The position numbers and the translations under genes are program-made. The notes under the pieces are model-generated. The model had not been told where the DNA came from. It worked only from the letters and a program-made list of their open reading frames with translations, and searched no databases. A DNA stretch of 64,000 nucleotides, taken from Chroococcidiopsis sp. TS-821. Lineage in GTDB: Bacteria > Cyanobacteriota > Cyanobacteriia > Cyanobacteriales > Chroococcidiopsidaceae. The DNA lies in the NCBI RefSeq assembly GCF_002939305.1, contig NZ_MVDI01000011.1, positions 62,001 through 126,000 of the forward strand. Direction: 5' to 3'. Shown here one piece after another: positions 44,451 through 53,614 of the stretch (position 1 is its first letter; each line of letters begins with the position of its first letter).

Positions 44451-47342
44451 ATGCTGCAAGTCTGGGGTGCGATCGCGATTTTTTTGATCTGTCCCCTCAT
44501 TGGTGGATTGCCATTAATTGCCTGGATAACATCGGCGCTGACGCGGCGCAACCTAGCAAATATCGGCACAGGAAATATCAGTGTCTCTGCAGCTTTTTAT
44601 CACGGCGGTAAACTTGCAGGTATTCTTGCGGTTTTATCTGAAGCTTTCAAAGGCATTGCGGCGGTGCTGCTAGCGCGAGCGTTCTTTCCCCAAGCGCCAG
44701 AGTGGGAGTTAATCGCCTTAATCGCCCTGGTAATGGGACGTTATTGGATAGCTAAAGGTGCGGGAACGACAAATGTTGTTTGGGGCTTTCTCGTTCACGA
44801 TCCTGTTGTTGCAGGTTTAGTATTTCTTATTGGGGGAATTAGTTTTACTGTCTTACGCGAACGGCAATTAGGCAAATTTGGCATTTTGATCTTATTTCCG
44901 TTGCTCACTGCGTTGCTGCGCCCCCACGACTCAGCCCGCATTATCGCGGCGATCGCGCTGGCGGTTTTACTAGGATGGATTTATCAAAAAATTCCTGATG
45001 ATTTAAACTTAACAGCAGATGCAGGACATGCGGAGTCGCAAAAAGTGTTTCGCTTTTTTCGTGGCGATAAGGCCATAGTTTCCTTAAGTGAAGAATTGAC
45101 AGCGGCTCAAGTCGGGCAAAAAGCTGCTACGCTATCGCAATTACTCCGCTGGGGCTACCCAGTCCCCAAGGGTTGGGTACTTCCTCCTGGGGACGATTCA
45201 GAACCTTTAGTCAATTATCTGCCAACTTCGGAAAAGTCTCCTTTGGTTGTTCGTTCTTCCGCGATCGGTGAAGATTCGCAGCAAGCCTCAGCCGCAGGAC
45301 AATATAAAACGGTCTTAGGCGTAACAAGTCAAGCACAATTACGACAAGCGATCGCCTCGGTTTTAGCTTCCTACGACAATCCAGCCGCAATCGAGTATCG
45401 TAAAGGGCGCGGTTTGCCAGAAGCAGCAATGGCGGTACTCATTCAAACACAGGTAGAAGGTGTCTTTTCGGGAGTGGCATTTAGCCGCGATCCGATGATG
45501 CAGCAAGGCGATGCTGTAGTCATTGAGGCTTTACCAGGAAATGCGAGCAAAGTCGTTTCTGGACAAGTGACACCAGAGCAATATCGCGTTACTGTGTCAC
45601 AAGCTGACTTAGAACACAGCCAAAACTGGGTTTTACCGGAAAATATCACACTACCTGTTGAAGGCGAAGGTGACATTCCTCCGCGCCTAATTCAACAAGT
45701 TGCTTTTTTAGCCCGACATTTAGAATCTCGCTATCACGGTATTCCGCAAGATATTGAGTGGAGTTATGATGGCAAAACTTTGTGGTTGTTACAAGCACGC
45801 CCGATTACAACGCTACTTCCAATTTGGACGCGAAAGATCGCTGCGGAAGTTATTCCTGGATTAATTCGTCCGCTCACTTGGTCGATTAATCGTCCTTTGA
45901 CTTGTGGGGTCTGGGGAGAAATTTTCACGATCGTTTTAGGAAGTCGCGCGCGGGGTTTAGATTTTAATCAAACTGCAACACTACATTACTCGCGGGCTTA
46001 TTTTAATGCCTCTTTGCTAGGGCGGATTTTTTTACGCATGGGTTTACCGCCGGAGAGTTTGGAGTTTTTGACGCGGGGTGCAAAGTTTAGTAAGCCTCCG
46101 TTACGCTCGACGCTACGCAATACCCCAGGTTTATTGCGGTTACTCAATCGCGAGTTGAATTTAGTTAGAGATTTTCATAGAGACGATCGCCAACACTTTC
46201 AGCCAGCATTAGCTGCGTTGCATGACTTGGGCAATCGCGATCCAGCGCAACTCCTAGCACAAATCGACTCGATTTTAGTGTTGTTGAAAAGGGCGACTTA
46301 TTACAGTATTTTGGCACCTTTGAGTGCCGCTTTACGGCAGGTGATTTTTAGGACGAAAGATACAGAGATTGATAACAGTCTGACTCCTGAAGTTGCGGCG
46401 CTGCGATCGCTTGCCCAACTTGCGAATGATGCGCGTCGCGTTTTACCTACGTCGCTAGAATCTACAAAATCAGTGTTTGCACAGTTGGCGGCAACAGATC
46501 GCGGTAGGGAAATTCTACAACGGTTTGACGAATTGTTGGCGCGTTATGGCTATCTCAGTGAAGTGGGGACTGATATTGCAATTCCAACTTGGCGGGAGCA
46601 ACCGGAGTATGTGCGCAAGTTGTTTGTGCAGTTTGTGGAAAATGAGGATTTAGAAAGGAACGAACCACAAAGACGCAAAGGAAAGAAAGGTTTGGTGCAA
46701 GCGCGTGTTGATTTGAAGGGGAGGGTAACGGAGGTTTATAGTCAGTTGTTGGCGCATTTGCGTTGGCGGTTTGTGGCGTTGGAGCAAGTTTGGATTGCGT
46801 CAGGATTGTTGGAATCTCAGGGGGATATTTTCTTTTTGGAATTTGAGGAAGTGCGACAGGCGATCGCGGGTACTGACTCTCAGAAGTTAAGTTCACAGTT
46901 GAAGGATTTAGTAGCACAGCGGCGATCGCAGTTGGAAAAAGACCGTGATTTAGATGCGCCTTTTCTCGTTTATGGCAAATTTCCCCCCGCCCCTTTAGCT
47001 TCTTCTGCTTCCTCTACACCTCTACTAAAGGGTATTGGTGCTAGTCCTGGTAGGGTAACAGGATGTGTTAAGGTGTTACGCAATTTGCAAGGAGCTGCTG
47101 CGCTTGACCGCGAGACAATTCTGGTAGTACCTTATACCGACTCAGGCTGGGCACCACTGTTGGCGAGAGCGGGTGGGTTAATTGCGGAAGTAGGAGGACG
47201 TCTTTCTCATGGCGCTATTGTGGCGCGCGAGTACGGATTACCCGCTGTTATGGATATTCATAATGCGACGGTTATTCTAAAAGATGGGCAAAAAGTAGAA
47301 ATCGATGGTCAGCTAGGAACCGTGCAAATTCTTTCCGATTAA
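44451..47342 (+). CDS. PlsY-like membrane domain fused to PEP-synthase/Rph-like phosphotransferase
   Basis: 963 residues with two modules. Residues 1-190 form several membrane helices resembling PlsY acyl-phosphate:glycerol-3-phosphate acyltransferase (NLANIGTGNISVSAAFYHGG for the family's GSGNIGATN block), but PlsY's GH and KGGKG motifs are degraded (MGRYWIAKGAGTTN). From about 210 to 460 lies a PPDK_N ATP-grasp domain (VGQKAATLSQLLRWGYPVP, VRSSAIGEDS, EWSYDGKTLWLLQARPITT). A long central region follows, and the last ~90 residues are a swivel domain with the phospho-His motif GGRLSHGAIVAREYGLPAV. Such ATP-to-His-to-substrate relays occur in PEP synthase and rifampin phosphotransferase. Lipid-kinase and ExoD genes follow. 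The substrate is unknown. Confidence 0.88.
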   Translation: MLQVWGAIAIFLICPLIGGLPLIAWITSALTRRNLANIGTGNISVSAAFYHGGKLAGILAVLSEAFKGIAAVLLARAFFPQAPEWELIALIALVMGRYWIAKGAGTTNVVWGFLVHDPVVAGLVFLIGGISFTVLRERQLGKFGILILFPLLTALLRPHDSARIIAAIALAVLLGWIYQKIPDDLNLTADAGHAESQKVFRFFRGDKAIVSLSEELTAAQVGQKAATLSQLLRWGYPVPKGWVLPPGDDSEPLVNYLPTSEKSPLVVRSSAIGEDSQQASAAGQYKTVLGVTSQAQLRQAIASVLASYDNPAAIEYRKGRGLPEAAMAVLIQTQVEGVFSGVAFSRDPMMQQGDAVVIEALPGNASKVVSGQVTPEQYRVTVSQADLEHSQNWVLPENITLPVEGEGDIPPRLIQQVAFLARHLESRYHGIPQDIEWSYDGKTLWLLQARPITTLLPIWTRKIAAEVIPGLIRPLTWSINRPLTCGVWGEIFTIVLGSRARGLDFNQTATLHYSRAYFNASLLGRIFLRMGLPPESLEFLTRGAKFSKPPLRSTLRNTPGLLRLLNRELNLVRDFHRDDRQHFQPALAALHDLGNRDPAQLLAQIDSILVLLKRATYYSILAPLSAALRQVIFRTKDTEIDNSLTPEVAALRSLAQLANDARRVLPTSLESTKSVFAQLAATDRGREILQRFDELLARYGYLSEVGTDIAIPTWREQPEYVRKLFVQFVENEDLERNEPQRRKGKKGLVQARVDLKGRVTEVYSQLLAHLRWRFVALEQVWIASGLLESQGDIFFLEFEEVRQAIAGTDSQKLSSQLKDLVAQRRSQLEKDRDLDAPFLVYGKFPPAPLASSASSTPLLKGIGASPGRVTGCVKVLRNLQGAAALDRETILVVPYTDSGWAPLLARAGGLIAEVGGRLSHGAIVAREYGLPAVMDIHNATVILKDGQKVEIDGQLGTVQILSD
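46658..46690. repeat. Dispersed repeat read in frame inside the PlsY-fusion gene
   Basis: GAACGAACCACAAAGACGC and the following purine-rich bases have the look of a cyanobacterial intergenic repeat. The reverse complement of its core recurs at 9258-9267 and 55351-55360. Here it encodes RNEPQRRKGKK, a very basic patch in the central linker, and the insert keeps the frame. Confidence 0.5.
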
Positions 47343-47366
47343 ATTTAGCAAACATCTACCATAAAT

Positions 47367-48230
47367 ATGACCCGTCGCGCATTGCTACTCGTCAATCGTC
47401 ACGCGCGTCAAGGACGCAATCTTACATACGCGATCGCGCAATTAGAAAACTTAGGGATAGAGTTGATTCCAGAAATAACTGAAGATGCGCGATATTTGCC
47501 AGAAATTATCCGCAGCTATCAAAATAAGGTTGATTTAGCGATCGTGGGTGGTGGCGATGGAACTTTGAATGCTGTCGTTGATAGTTTGGTCAATTCTCAG
47601 TTACCTTTAGGGATTTTGCCCTTGGGAACCGCTAACGACCTAGCTCGCACGCTGGGAATTTCGAATCTCGCCATAGCTTGCCAAGTGATTGCTCGTGGTA
47701 ATGTTCAATACATTGATTTAGGCTGGGTTAATGGCAAGTATTTTTTTAATGTTGCAAGTCTGGGACTAAGCGTACAAATTACCCAAAAGCTGACAAAAGA
47801 AGCCAAGCGCCGCTGGGGAGTTTTGGCCTATGCTATAACGGCAATTGAAGCAATGTGGCAAGCGCATCCATTTTACGCAGAAATTCGGCGCAATGGACAG
47901 ACAATTCGCGTGAAAACAGTTCAAATTGCGGTTGGCAACGGTCGTTACTACGGAGGTGGCATGGCGATTGTACACGATGCCAAGATTAATGACCAAAGGT
48001 TAGATGTATATAGCTTAGAAATCCAGCACTGGTGGCAGATATTAACTTTATTTCCAGCACTGCGAAGCGGAAAGTATACAACATTATCGGGTGTTCGAGC
48101 TTTTCACGGTCAGGAAATTGAAGTATATACGCGCAAACCACTGCCAATAAATACTGATGGAGAAATTACAACCTATACACCTGCGCATTTTCGTGTTATT
48201 CCTCATGCTTTAGCAGTTTTGACGCCTTAG
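47367..48230 (+). CDS. Diacylglycerol kinase-family (YegS/DgkB-like) lipid kinase
   Basis: 287-residue kinase of the DAGK_cat fold, phosphorylating diacylglycerol or a related lipid at the membrane surface. It shows RRALLLVNRHARQG at the start, the nucleotide loop VGGGDGTLNAVVDSL near 60-74 and LPLGTANDLARTLGI near 84-98, then the beta-sandwich C-terminal domain (GNGRYYGGGMAIVHDAKIND and DGEITTYTPAHF). It starts 24 bases after the PlsY/phosphotransferase fusion and ends 24 bases before exoD, so the three are likely one operon. Substrate specificity cannot be told from sequence. Confidence 0.92.
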   Translation: MTRRALLLVNRHARQGRNLTYAIAQLENLGIELIPEITEDARYLPEIIRSYQNKVDLAIVGGGDGTLNAVVDSLVNSQLPLGILPLGTANDLARTLGISNLAIACQVIARGNVQYIDLGWVNGKYFFNVASLGLSVQITQKLTKEAKRRWGVLAYAITAIEAMWQAHPFYAEIRRNGQTIRVKTVQIAVGNGRYYGGGMAIVHDAKINDQRLDVYSLEIQHWWQILTLFPALRSGKYTTLSGVRAFHGQEIEVYTRKPLPINTDGEITTYTPAHFRVIPHALAVLTP

Positions 48231-48254
48231 CTGTTTTAATAAAGACAACACCCG

Positions 48255-48854
48255 ATGCTTAGATTTTCTCAGGATATTAAACTACTGCTAGAAAAGCTAG
48301 CTTCTCAACCGTTAACAATTGGTGAGATCCTCGCCGAAACATCGGAAAGGGGTTTTAGTTTGGTCATTGCGTTGCTCGTTTTGCCTTTTTTGTTTCCAAT
48401 GCCACCAGGGTTCACAGGACCGTTGGGTTCAGGGTGTTTGTTACTTTCGCTACAAATGGCTGTAGGACGGCGATCGCCTTGGTTACCTAAAAAAGTGGCG
48501 CAATTTCGATTTTCCCGCCATTTTACTGTACAAATTCTCCAAAATTTAAGACGTGTCACGCGCGTAGTTGAAAAAATTGCGCGTCCTCGCTGGACAGCCC
48601 TTGCCGAAAGTCGTATTACTTGGCAACTTAATGGGTTGTGTATTTCTTGGCTAACAATATTATTAATTTCTCCAATTCCCTTCACTAACCCGATTCCGAC
48701 GGTAGGAATCTTGCTATTTGCTGTGGCTACCCTAGAATCAGACGGTTTATTAATGTGTGTTAGTTATGTGCTGACAGCTTTGATTACTTTGATAGTCGTA
48801 TCCATTGGTTACACGCTTTGGCAAGCTCCCAATTTTTTGCCGAGTATCTTTTGA
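48255..48854 (+). CDS. exoD: ExoD-family membrane protein
   Basis: 199 residues; the N-terminal LLEKLASQPLTIGEILAETSERGF and LVIALLVLPFLFPMPPG, followed by GSGCLLLSLQMAVGRRSPWLP, are the hallmark of ExoD, a family linked to exopolysaccharide synthesis in rhizobia, mechanism unknown. Four hydrophobic segments are visible (about 35-55, 62-75, 130-150, 170-190), so it is an integral membrane protein. Last gene of the cluster with the PlsY fusion and the lipid kinase. The start is ATG 48255, 24 bases after the kinase stop. Confidence 0.9.
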   Translation: MLRFSQDIKLLLEKLASQPLTIGEILAETSERGFSLVIALLVLPFLFPMPPGFTGPLGSGCLLLSLQMAVGRRSPWLPKKVAQFRFSRHFTVQILQNLRRVTRVVEKIARPRWTALAESRITWQLNGLCISWLTILLISPIPFTNPIPTVGILLFAVATLESDGLLMCVSYVLTALITLIVVSIGYTLWQAPNFLPSIF

Positions 48855-49025
48855 GTCGTTTGTCAGGGAGAAACTCCGAGAGGGTGAGCCCCCCAAATCC
48901 CCCATCAATTGGAGGATTTTGAAATTTTTGAAATAATTCTATCGAGGAGACTACCCGCTTAATCGGTAATACGCAAGCAGTAGCTTTTTACTCTCGGAGT
49001 CAATTGGATGAACGCAGTCGTGCTC

Positions 49026-49733
49026 TTACCGCGTTTCTTGTCGCTTGTCAACAATTTTTACATTGGGTTCAGCAGTTGTGCTGTTGACAGTACGTTCATT
49101 ACGAACTTCGCTGCTTGTATATTGTGGAGTACTTTGCTCGACGGTTTCGACTTGCGTTGGAGTAGCTTTAGTGCGGCTTTGGTCAGCATGCATATCGTAT
49201 ACTGCCCATTGATTAATACCTCGACTACTTAAAACTGAGCCAGCACGGTCAATGTCTGCTGCAGTACCTTCTACGAAGACTAAGTAGTCGCCTTGCGAGA
49301 CGCGATCGCTATAGACTTGTGCTTCTTCTTCAGGAATTCCTAATCCCGTTAGCGCTCCTACAATACTTCCTGCTGCTGCACCAATACCAGCACCAGCCAA
49401 GGTTGTAGCAATTGTTCCACCCGCAAGAAAAGGTCCTACTCCAGGAATGAGTAAGGCTTCCAAACCTACTAATAAACCGCCGGCACCTCCTAGAACAGTA
49501 CCGGTAGTTGCACCAATACCTGCACCTTCTTGTGCCTCGTTGTCACCCCGTCGATTTACTTGGTCGCGATCTTGTACATCTACCCCTGCAACCTGCTCGT
49601 CGCGGTTTGTGTCTTTAGCCAAAACTGAAACTTTATCCATAGAGAAACCAGAATCTCTCAAGGCATTGAGAGCTGATTCTGCCTCTGTCCGGCTGGAAAA
49701 TGTACCAACTGCACGCTTAAGTTGAGTTGCCAT
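49026..49733 (-). CDS. General-stress-type protein with glycine-zipper membrane segment
   Basis: 235 residues. N-terminal domain (1-40, RAVGTFSSRTEAESALNALR, MDKVSVLAKD) resembles the GSP17M/YflT-type general stress fold. The middle (about 70-130) is very Gly/Ala-rich and hydrophobic (GAGIGAAAGSIVGALTGLG), a glycine zipper able to insert in or span membranes. Then comes YLVFVEGTAADIDRAGSVL and a charged tail. ATG 49733 has GGAGGG six bases upstream; the ATG at 49745 lies before that Shine-Dalgarno and is rejected. It shares its architecture with the protein at 55374. Function unknown. Confidence 0.75.
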   Translation of the reverse strand: MATQLKRAVGTFSSRTEAESALNALRDSGFSMDKVSVLAKDTNRDEQVAGVDVQDRDQVNRRGDNEAQEGAGIGATTGTVLGGAGGLLVGLEALLIPGVGPFLAGGTIATTLAGAGIGAAAGSIVGALTGLGIPEEEAQVYSDRVSQGDYLVFVEGTAADIDRAGSVLSSRGINQWAVYDMHADQSRTKATPTQVETVEQSTPQYTSSEVRNERTVNSTTAEPNVKIVDKRQETR

Positions 49734-50055
49734 TATTCCCTCCATACTTAACTACAAAAGTACTAATGCATAAAGCACCAATACTTACTGATTTCCTAGT
49801 CTCTCTAATCGAACCAGTTACTTCATCGGTCTGTGGTTTTACATTAGGTAGCTACACATATCTATCAGAAGAGGGGGTCAGTATTACTTGATACTCCCTA
49901 AACGATAGAAGGTTATCCTCTTGCTTCTATTACTGTGGTAACTAAAGTACGAGTAAGGCGATCGTGACTCGATTCTTAAACGCCTACACTAGTTCGTTGG
50001 AACCGAGCGCGTGGTTTAAATTTGTAAGCTGTTACTCTCTATCAGCAAAATTAAA
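49734..50055. other. Intergenic region before tRNA-Val
   Basis: 322 bases holding the promoter of the glycine-zipper gene (minus strand) and the 3' flank of tRNA-Val. No gene, terminator or repeat that I can support. Confidence 0.4.
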
Positions 50056-50129
<74 letters not shown>

Positions 50130-50377
50130 TTTGGATTATCAAGTGTAACACAACCTCTGCTTTATAGTAAAGACTATCAAAAAAATATTCTTCTTGATTT
50201 GTTTGTCTTTCAAGTTTTCACTTGTAGAGTAGAAAAAACTGAGAGATATGAAGAGGCTTTATTACTTCAAATCTTAAAAAAAACTAACTATAGCTTCAGC
50301 GATCTTGAAAAGCTATAAACTACGCATTTAACTGTATATTATAATTGCCATAAACAAGGAACTACTGAGCACTTATA

Positions 50378-51235
50378 ATGTCAACTTTATCCAAAGATTT
50401 ACAACAAGAACAAGCAATAATTTTTCTACATCTACCGAAAGCTGCGGGCAGCACGCTACACCGTATAATAGAGCGGCAGTATCCAGCTAATGTTATTTAC
50501 TCTATTGACGGCTTAAAGGTAGCTGAATCGATCGAGGAATTTAAGAACTTACCAATAGCACGCAGACAAGAAATCAAAATGTTGAAGGGGCATATGAATT
50601 TTGGATTACATGAATATTTACCTCGCCCATCAACTTACATCACAATGCTACGCGAACCAGTAGAAAGAGTAATTTCACTGTATTACTATATAATACGCAA
50701 CCCTAAACATTGGTTACATGCTGAGGTAAAAGGAAAAAATTTAAGTCTACAAGAGTACGTTAGCAGTGGCATAGCTACAGCAGCTAATAATGGTCAAACC
50801 AGATTGATAGCAGCGGTAGATGAATCGAAAGTCGGCTTCGATCAAATGTCTGAAGAACATTTAGCCATTGCTAAACAACGATTACAAGATTATTTTACAG
50901 TTGTAGGAATCACTGAAAAATTTGATGAAACACTAATTTTACTAAAAAATAAATTTGGTTGGAAAATGCCACTATACGTTAAAGAAAATGTAACCAAGAA
51001 TCGGCAATCTAAAGCAAGTGTTCCACCACAAACTCTTGAAACTGTAGAGTATTATAATCAGCTAGATATTCAACTCTACCAGTACGCAAAACAGCTATTT
51101 GAACAGCAAATTTCTCAAAATTTAGACATTTTTGAAAGAGAATTTAAGTCTTTCAAGCTAATAAATCAGCAGTATGGAAACGTGTATCCTATCTATAAAT
51201 ATATTGCTCGTAAATTAAATGTTTTTAAGAAATAA
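50378..51235 (+). CDS. Sulfotransferase-family protein
   Basis: PAPS-dependent sulfotransferase of the Sulfotransfer_2 type (285 residues). The 5'-phosphosulfate loop is IFLHLPKAAGSTLHRI at about 15-30 and the 3'-phosphate site LREPVERVISLYYYI at about 91-105. The later part is helical with ITEKFDETLILLKNKFGW. No signal peptide or transmembrane anchor, so it is probably cytosolic, unlike Golgi relatives. Cyanobacterial members may sulfate exopolysaccharide or small molecules; the acceptor is unknown. The gene and its flanks are more AT-rich than its neighbours, which hints at transfer. cysC at 25009 can supply PAPS. Confidence 0.82.
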   Translation: MSTLSKDLQQEQAIIFLHLPKAAGSTLHRIIERQYPANVIYSIDGLKVAESIEEFKNLPIARRQEIKMLKGHMNFGLHEYLPRPSTYITMLREPVERVISLYYYIIRNPKHWLHAEVKGKNLSLQEYVSSGIATAANNGQTRLIAAVDESKVGFDQMSEEHLAIAKQRLQDYFTVVGITEKFDETLILLKNKFGWKMPLYVKENVTKNRQSKASVPPQTLETVEYYNQLDIQLYQYAKQLFEQQISQNLDIFEREFKSFKLINQQYGNVYPIYKYIARKLNVFKK

Positions 51236-51298
51236 AGTTCGAGTTTATGTAGCGGCATGGCATTAAGGTTTTGAATAACTGTTATATAAAGCCTTGAT

Positions 51299-51727
51299 TT
51301 ATTTTCTCAAAACAACTACGGGGCAGTGTGCAAATCGAACGACTCGCTCAGCAACAGAACCTAGAAAGAAACGACTCAGACCAGTACGTCCGTGAGATGG
51401 TATAACTATCAAATCAGCGTTGATTTCTTGAGCGTAATCAATAATTTTAGAACTAGGATCGCCAACTAAAACGCTAATTTGAACTCCTTGAAACTCTGAA
51501 TCTTTAAGGCGTTCTCGTAGTGCTTCTTGAACGTGTTTTTTACGTGTTTCGTCATCTATTGCTTCCCACACAACTCCTGGCTCAGCAGGATGGAGATGAG
51601 AAAGAACATGTAATACATACAGTTGAGAGGAATCTTTGACAAATTCTCGTGCAGGCTTTAGTGCGGCAAACGATTCTTCTGAAAAATCGATTGGGACTAA
51701 AACACGATTTCTTTGTAACCAACTCAT
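51299..51727 (-). CDS. Universal stress protein (UspA family)
   Basis: Single-domain USP of 142 residues. The N-terminal VLVPIDFSEESFAALK gives the first strand with the Asp of the nucleotide site. The C-terminal part has ADLIVIPSHGRTGLSRFFLGSVAERVVRFAHCPVVVL, which carries the G-x2-G-x9-G-S/T ATP-binding motif, so it is of the ATP-binding type. Cytosolic, probably dimeric by family. It lies downstream of the AGCS symporter on the same strand with a 155-base gap holding an inverted repeat, so it likely has its own promoter. Confidence 0.92.
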   Translation of the reverse strand: MSWLQRNRVLVPIDFSEESFAALKPAREFVKDSSQLYVLHVLSHLHPAEPGVVWEAIDDETRKKHVQEALRERLKDSEFQGVQISVLVGDPSSKIIDYAQEINADLIVIPSHGRTGLSRFFLGSVAERVVRFAHCPVVVLRK

Positions 51728-51762
51728 AACATTTTCCTTAGCAGCGTCGCGCTTGTTAAGTT

Positions 51763-51827
51763 GGTAGGTAATCGGTAATGAGTGAATACTCTTTAAATGA
51801 GCAATTACGAGCTACTAATTACCTACC
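51763..51827. repeat. GGTAAT-type inverted repeat
   Basis: Perfect arms GGTAGGTAAT (51763-51772) and ATTACCTACC (51818-51827) enclose a 45-base region with further GGTAAT and AATTAC units. Between the symporter and usp genes. Confidence 0.7.
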
Positions 51828-51881
51828 GTTGATTATTTATATTTGGGCACTCATTGACTTGTAACTACTTGCTTGGATCGA

Positions 51882-53408
51882 TTATCTATAAACTGGCATT
51901 TGTCCAGTATTTAATCGTTTCATATAGCTTTCTAAATCCGCTGCTACTTTCCCAGATAATAAATAGCAACCCAAGATATTAGGAAAAGCCATAGCCAAAA
52001 TCATCATATCACTGAAGTCAAGAACCGCGCCTAGGTTAACAACAGAACCAACGAAGACAAAAATGACGAAGATGACTTTGTAAATCATTGTAGAGCGATC
52101 GCCAAACAAGTAAGCCCAACAACGTTCGCCGTAGTAACTCCAAGAAATCATTGTTGAGAAGGCAAACAAAAATACTGCAAGTGACAGAATTACTGGAAAC
52201 CAACTGATGACTGAGGCAAATGCCGTATTTGTTAGCTGTACCCCACTATCATTTTGATCGGTGTATACACCAGTAATGATCACAACCAGCGCTGTCATGT
52301 TGCAAATGACTACAGTGTCAATGAATGGTTCTAACAAAGCAACAATTCCTTCACGAATCGGCTCTTCTGTACGGGCTGCGGAATGGGCGATCGCTGCTGA
52401 ACCGACACCAGCTTCATTAGAAAAAGAGGCGCGTCTAAACCCTTGGACGAGTACTCCTATGAATCCCCCTGTCACGGCTTGCGGCACAAACGCTTCGCTC
52501 ACAATTGTGGCAAACGCGCCAGGTACCTGCGGTAAATTAGTCAAGATAATCCACAGCGCCGCTAAAACATAAATTAAGCACATCGCGGGAACAAGCTTCT
52601 CTGCAACTCCACCGATGCGACGAATACCACCAATAATCACTAAAGCGACCATGGCGCCTAAAATGAGTCCATAAAGCCAGCTGCGTCCCACAAATAAGGG
52701 AACCACTCCAGCGATCGCCGAGTAAGATTGGTTGGCTTGAAACATATTTCCGCCACCAAACGAGCCGCCAATGCATAACACTGCAAACAAGCCAGCTAGC
52801 AACTTTCCTAGAGGGCGCAATCCGAGTTCTCCTAGACCGCGTGCGAGATACCGCATTGGACCGCCGGAAACTGTACCATCAGGCGATACTAAGCGATATT
52901 TTTGACCAAGCGTACACTCGACAAATTTACTAGACATTCCTAGTAATCCAGCAATCGTCATCCAAAACATGGCACCAGGACCGCCCAATTGAATCGCGAT
53001 CGCCACCCCTGCAATATTTCCTAATCCTACCGTTGCTGAAAGCGCTGCCGATAAAGCTTGAAAGTGAGTGACTTCTCCAGTTTCTGCCGGATTATCGTAA
53101 TGTCCCTGAACAACAGAGATTGCGTGACCAAAAGCCCGAAAATTGACAAATTTCATGCGCAGTGTAAAAAAGACTGCGCCGACAATTAACCACAAGACAA
53201 TGAACGGTAGACCTGCAACACTGAAAAACAGTACCTGCGATAGTGCATCTACCAACCTTGAAAAAACCGCATCAATTCCAGCAAGAAATCCATTGTCCGC
53301 CGCCGTTGTTTCTTCGGCTGCTAAAGCCGTTCCTGATATAACCAGCAGTAAGACTACTGGAAATATGGGAGATTTTCGCAGCACCCTCTTAAGCGAATAT
53401 TTTCTCAT
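51882..53408 (-). CDS. Alanine/glycine:cation symporter (AGCS family)
   Basis: Sodium- or proton-coupled uptake of alanine or glycine across the cytoplasmic membrane. The 508-residue protein begins with a cleavable-looking hydrophobic N-terminus (SPIFPVVLLLVISGTALA) followed by the eleven or so helices of the family. Signatures include GHYDNPAETGEVTHFQALSA near 100-120, ATVGLGNIAGVAIA, GGPGAMFWM and RRASFSNEAGVGSAAIAHSA near 330-350, the AGCS hallmark. The C-terminus ends in a short cytoplasmic tail. Isolated gene upstream of usp; divergent from an SDR gene across about 200 AT-rich bases. Start ATG 53408. Confidence 0.95.
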   Translation of the reverse strand: MRKYSLKRVLRKSPIFPVVLLLVISGTALAAEETTAADNGFLAGIDAVFSRLVDALSQVLFFSVAGLPFIVLWLIVGAVFFTLRMKFVNFRAFGHAISVVQGHYDNPAETGEVTHFQALSAALSATVGLGNIAGVAIAIQLGGPGAMFWMTIAGLLGMSSKFVECTLGQKYRLVSPDGTVSGGPMRYLARGLGELGLRPLGKLLAGLFAVLCIGGSFGGGNMFQANQSYSAIAGVVPLFVGRSWLYGLILGAMVALVIIGGIRRIGGVAEKLVPAMCLIYVLAALWIILTNLPQVPGAFATIVSEAFVPQAVTGGFIGVLVQGFRRASFSNEAGVGSAAIAHSAARTEEPIREGIVALLEPFIDTVVICNMTALVVIITGVYTDQNDSGVQLTNTAFASVISWFPVILSLAVFLFAFSTMISWSYYGERCWAYLFGDRSTMIYKVIFVIFVFVGSVVNLGAVLDFSDMMILAMAFPNILGCYLLSGKVAADLESYMKRLNTGQMPVYR

Positions 53409-53614
53409 CAGATACTATTGCAATCACAAGATACAGAATGTCAAACAAACTATAAATTTATTTGATAATAAAACTGTTAACAAGGAAACATTTTGTTGCG
53501 TTTTGAACAAAATCTTCTTGGGTATGTATTCCTTACGAGATAAACTGCTTTTTTTTGTAAAAATTAGCATAGAGTTAAGTATTGTTAAGAGATTTAAAAT
53601 TTTTGGTAAAGTAC

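Noticed and set aside
46555-46917. 120-codon minus-strand frame inside the PlsY fusion gene
   Set aside because: Antisense shadow, Pro/Thr/Ser-rich; no ribosome-binding site.
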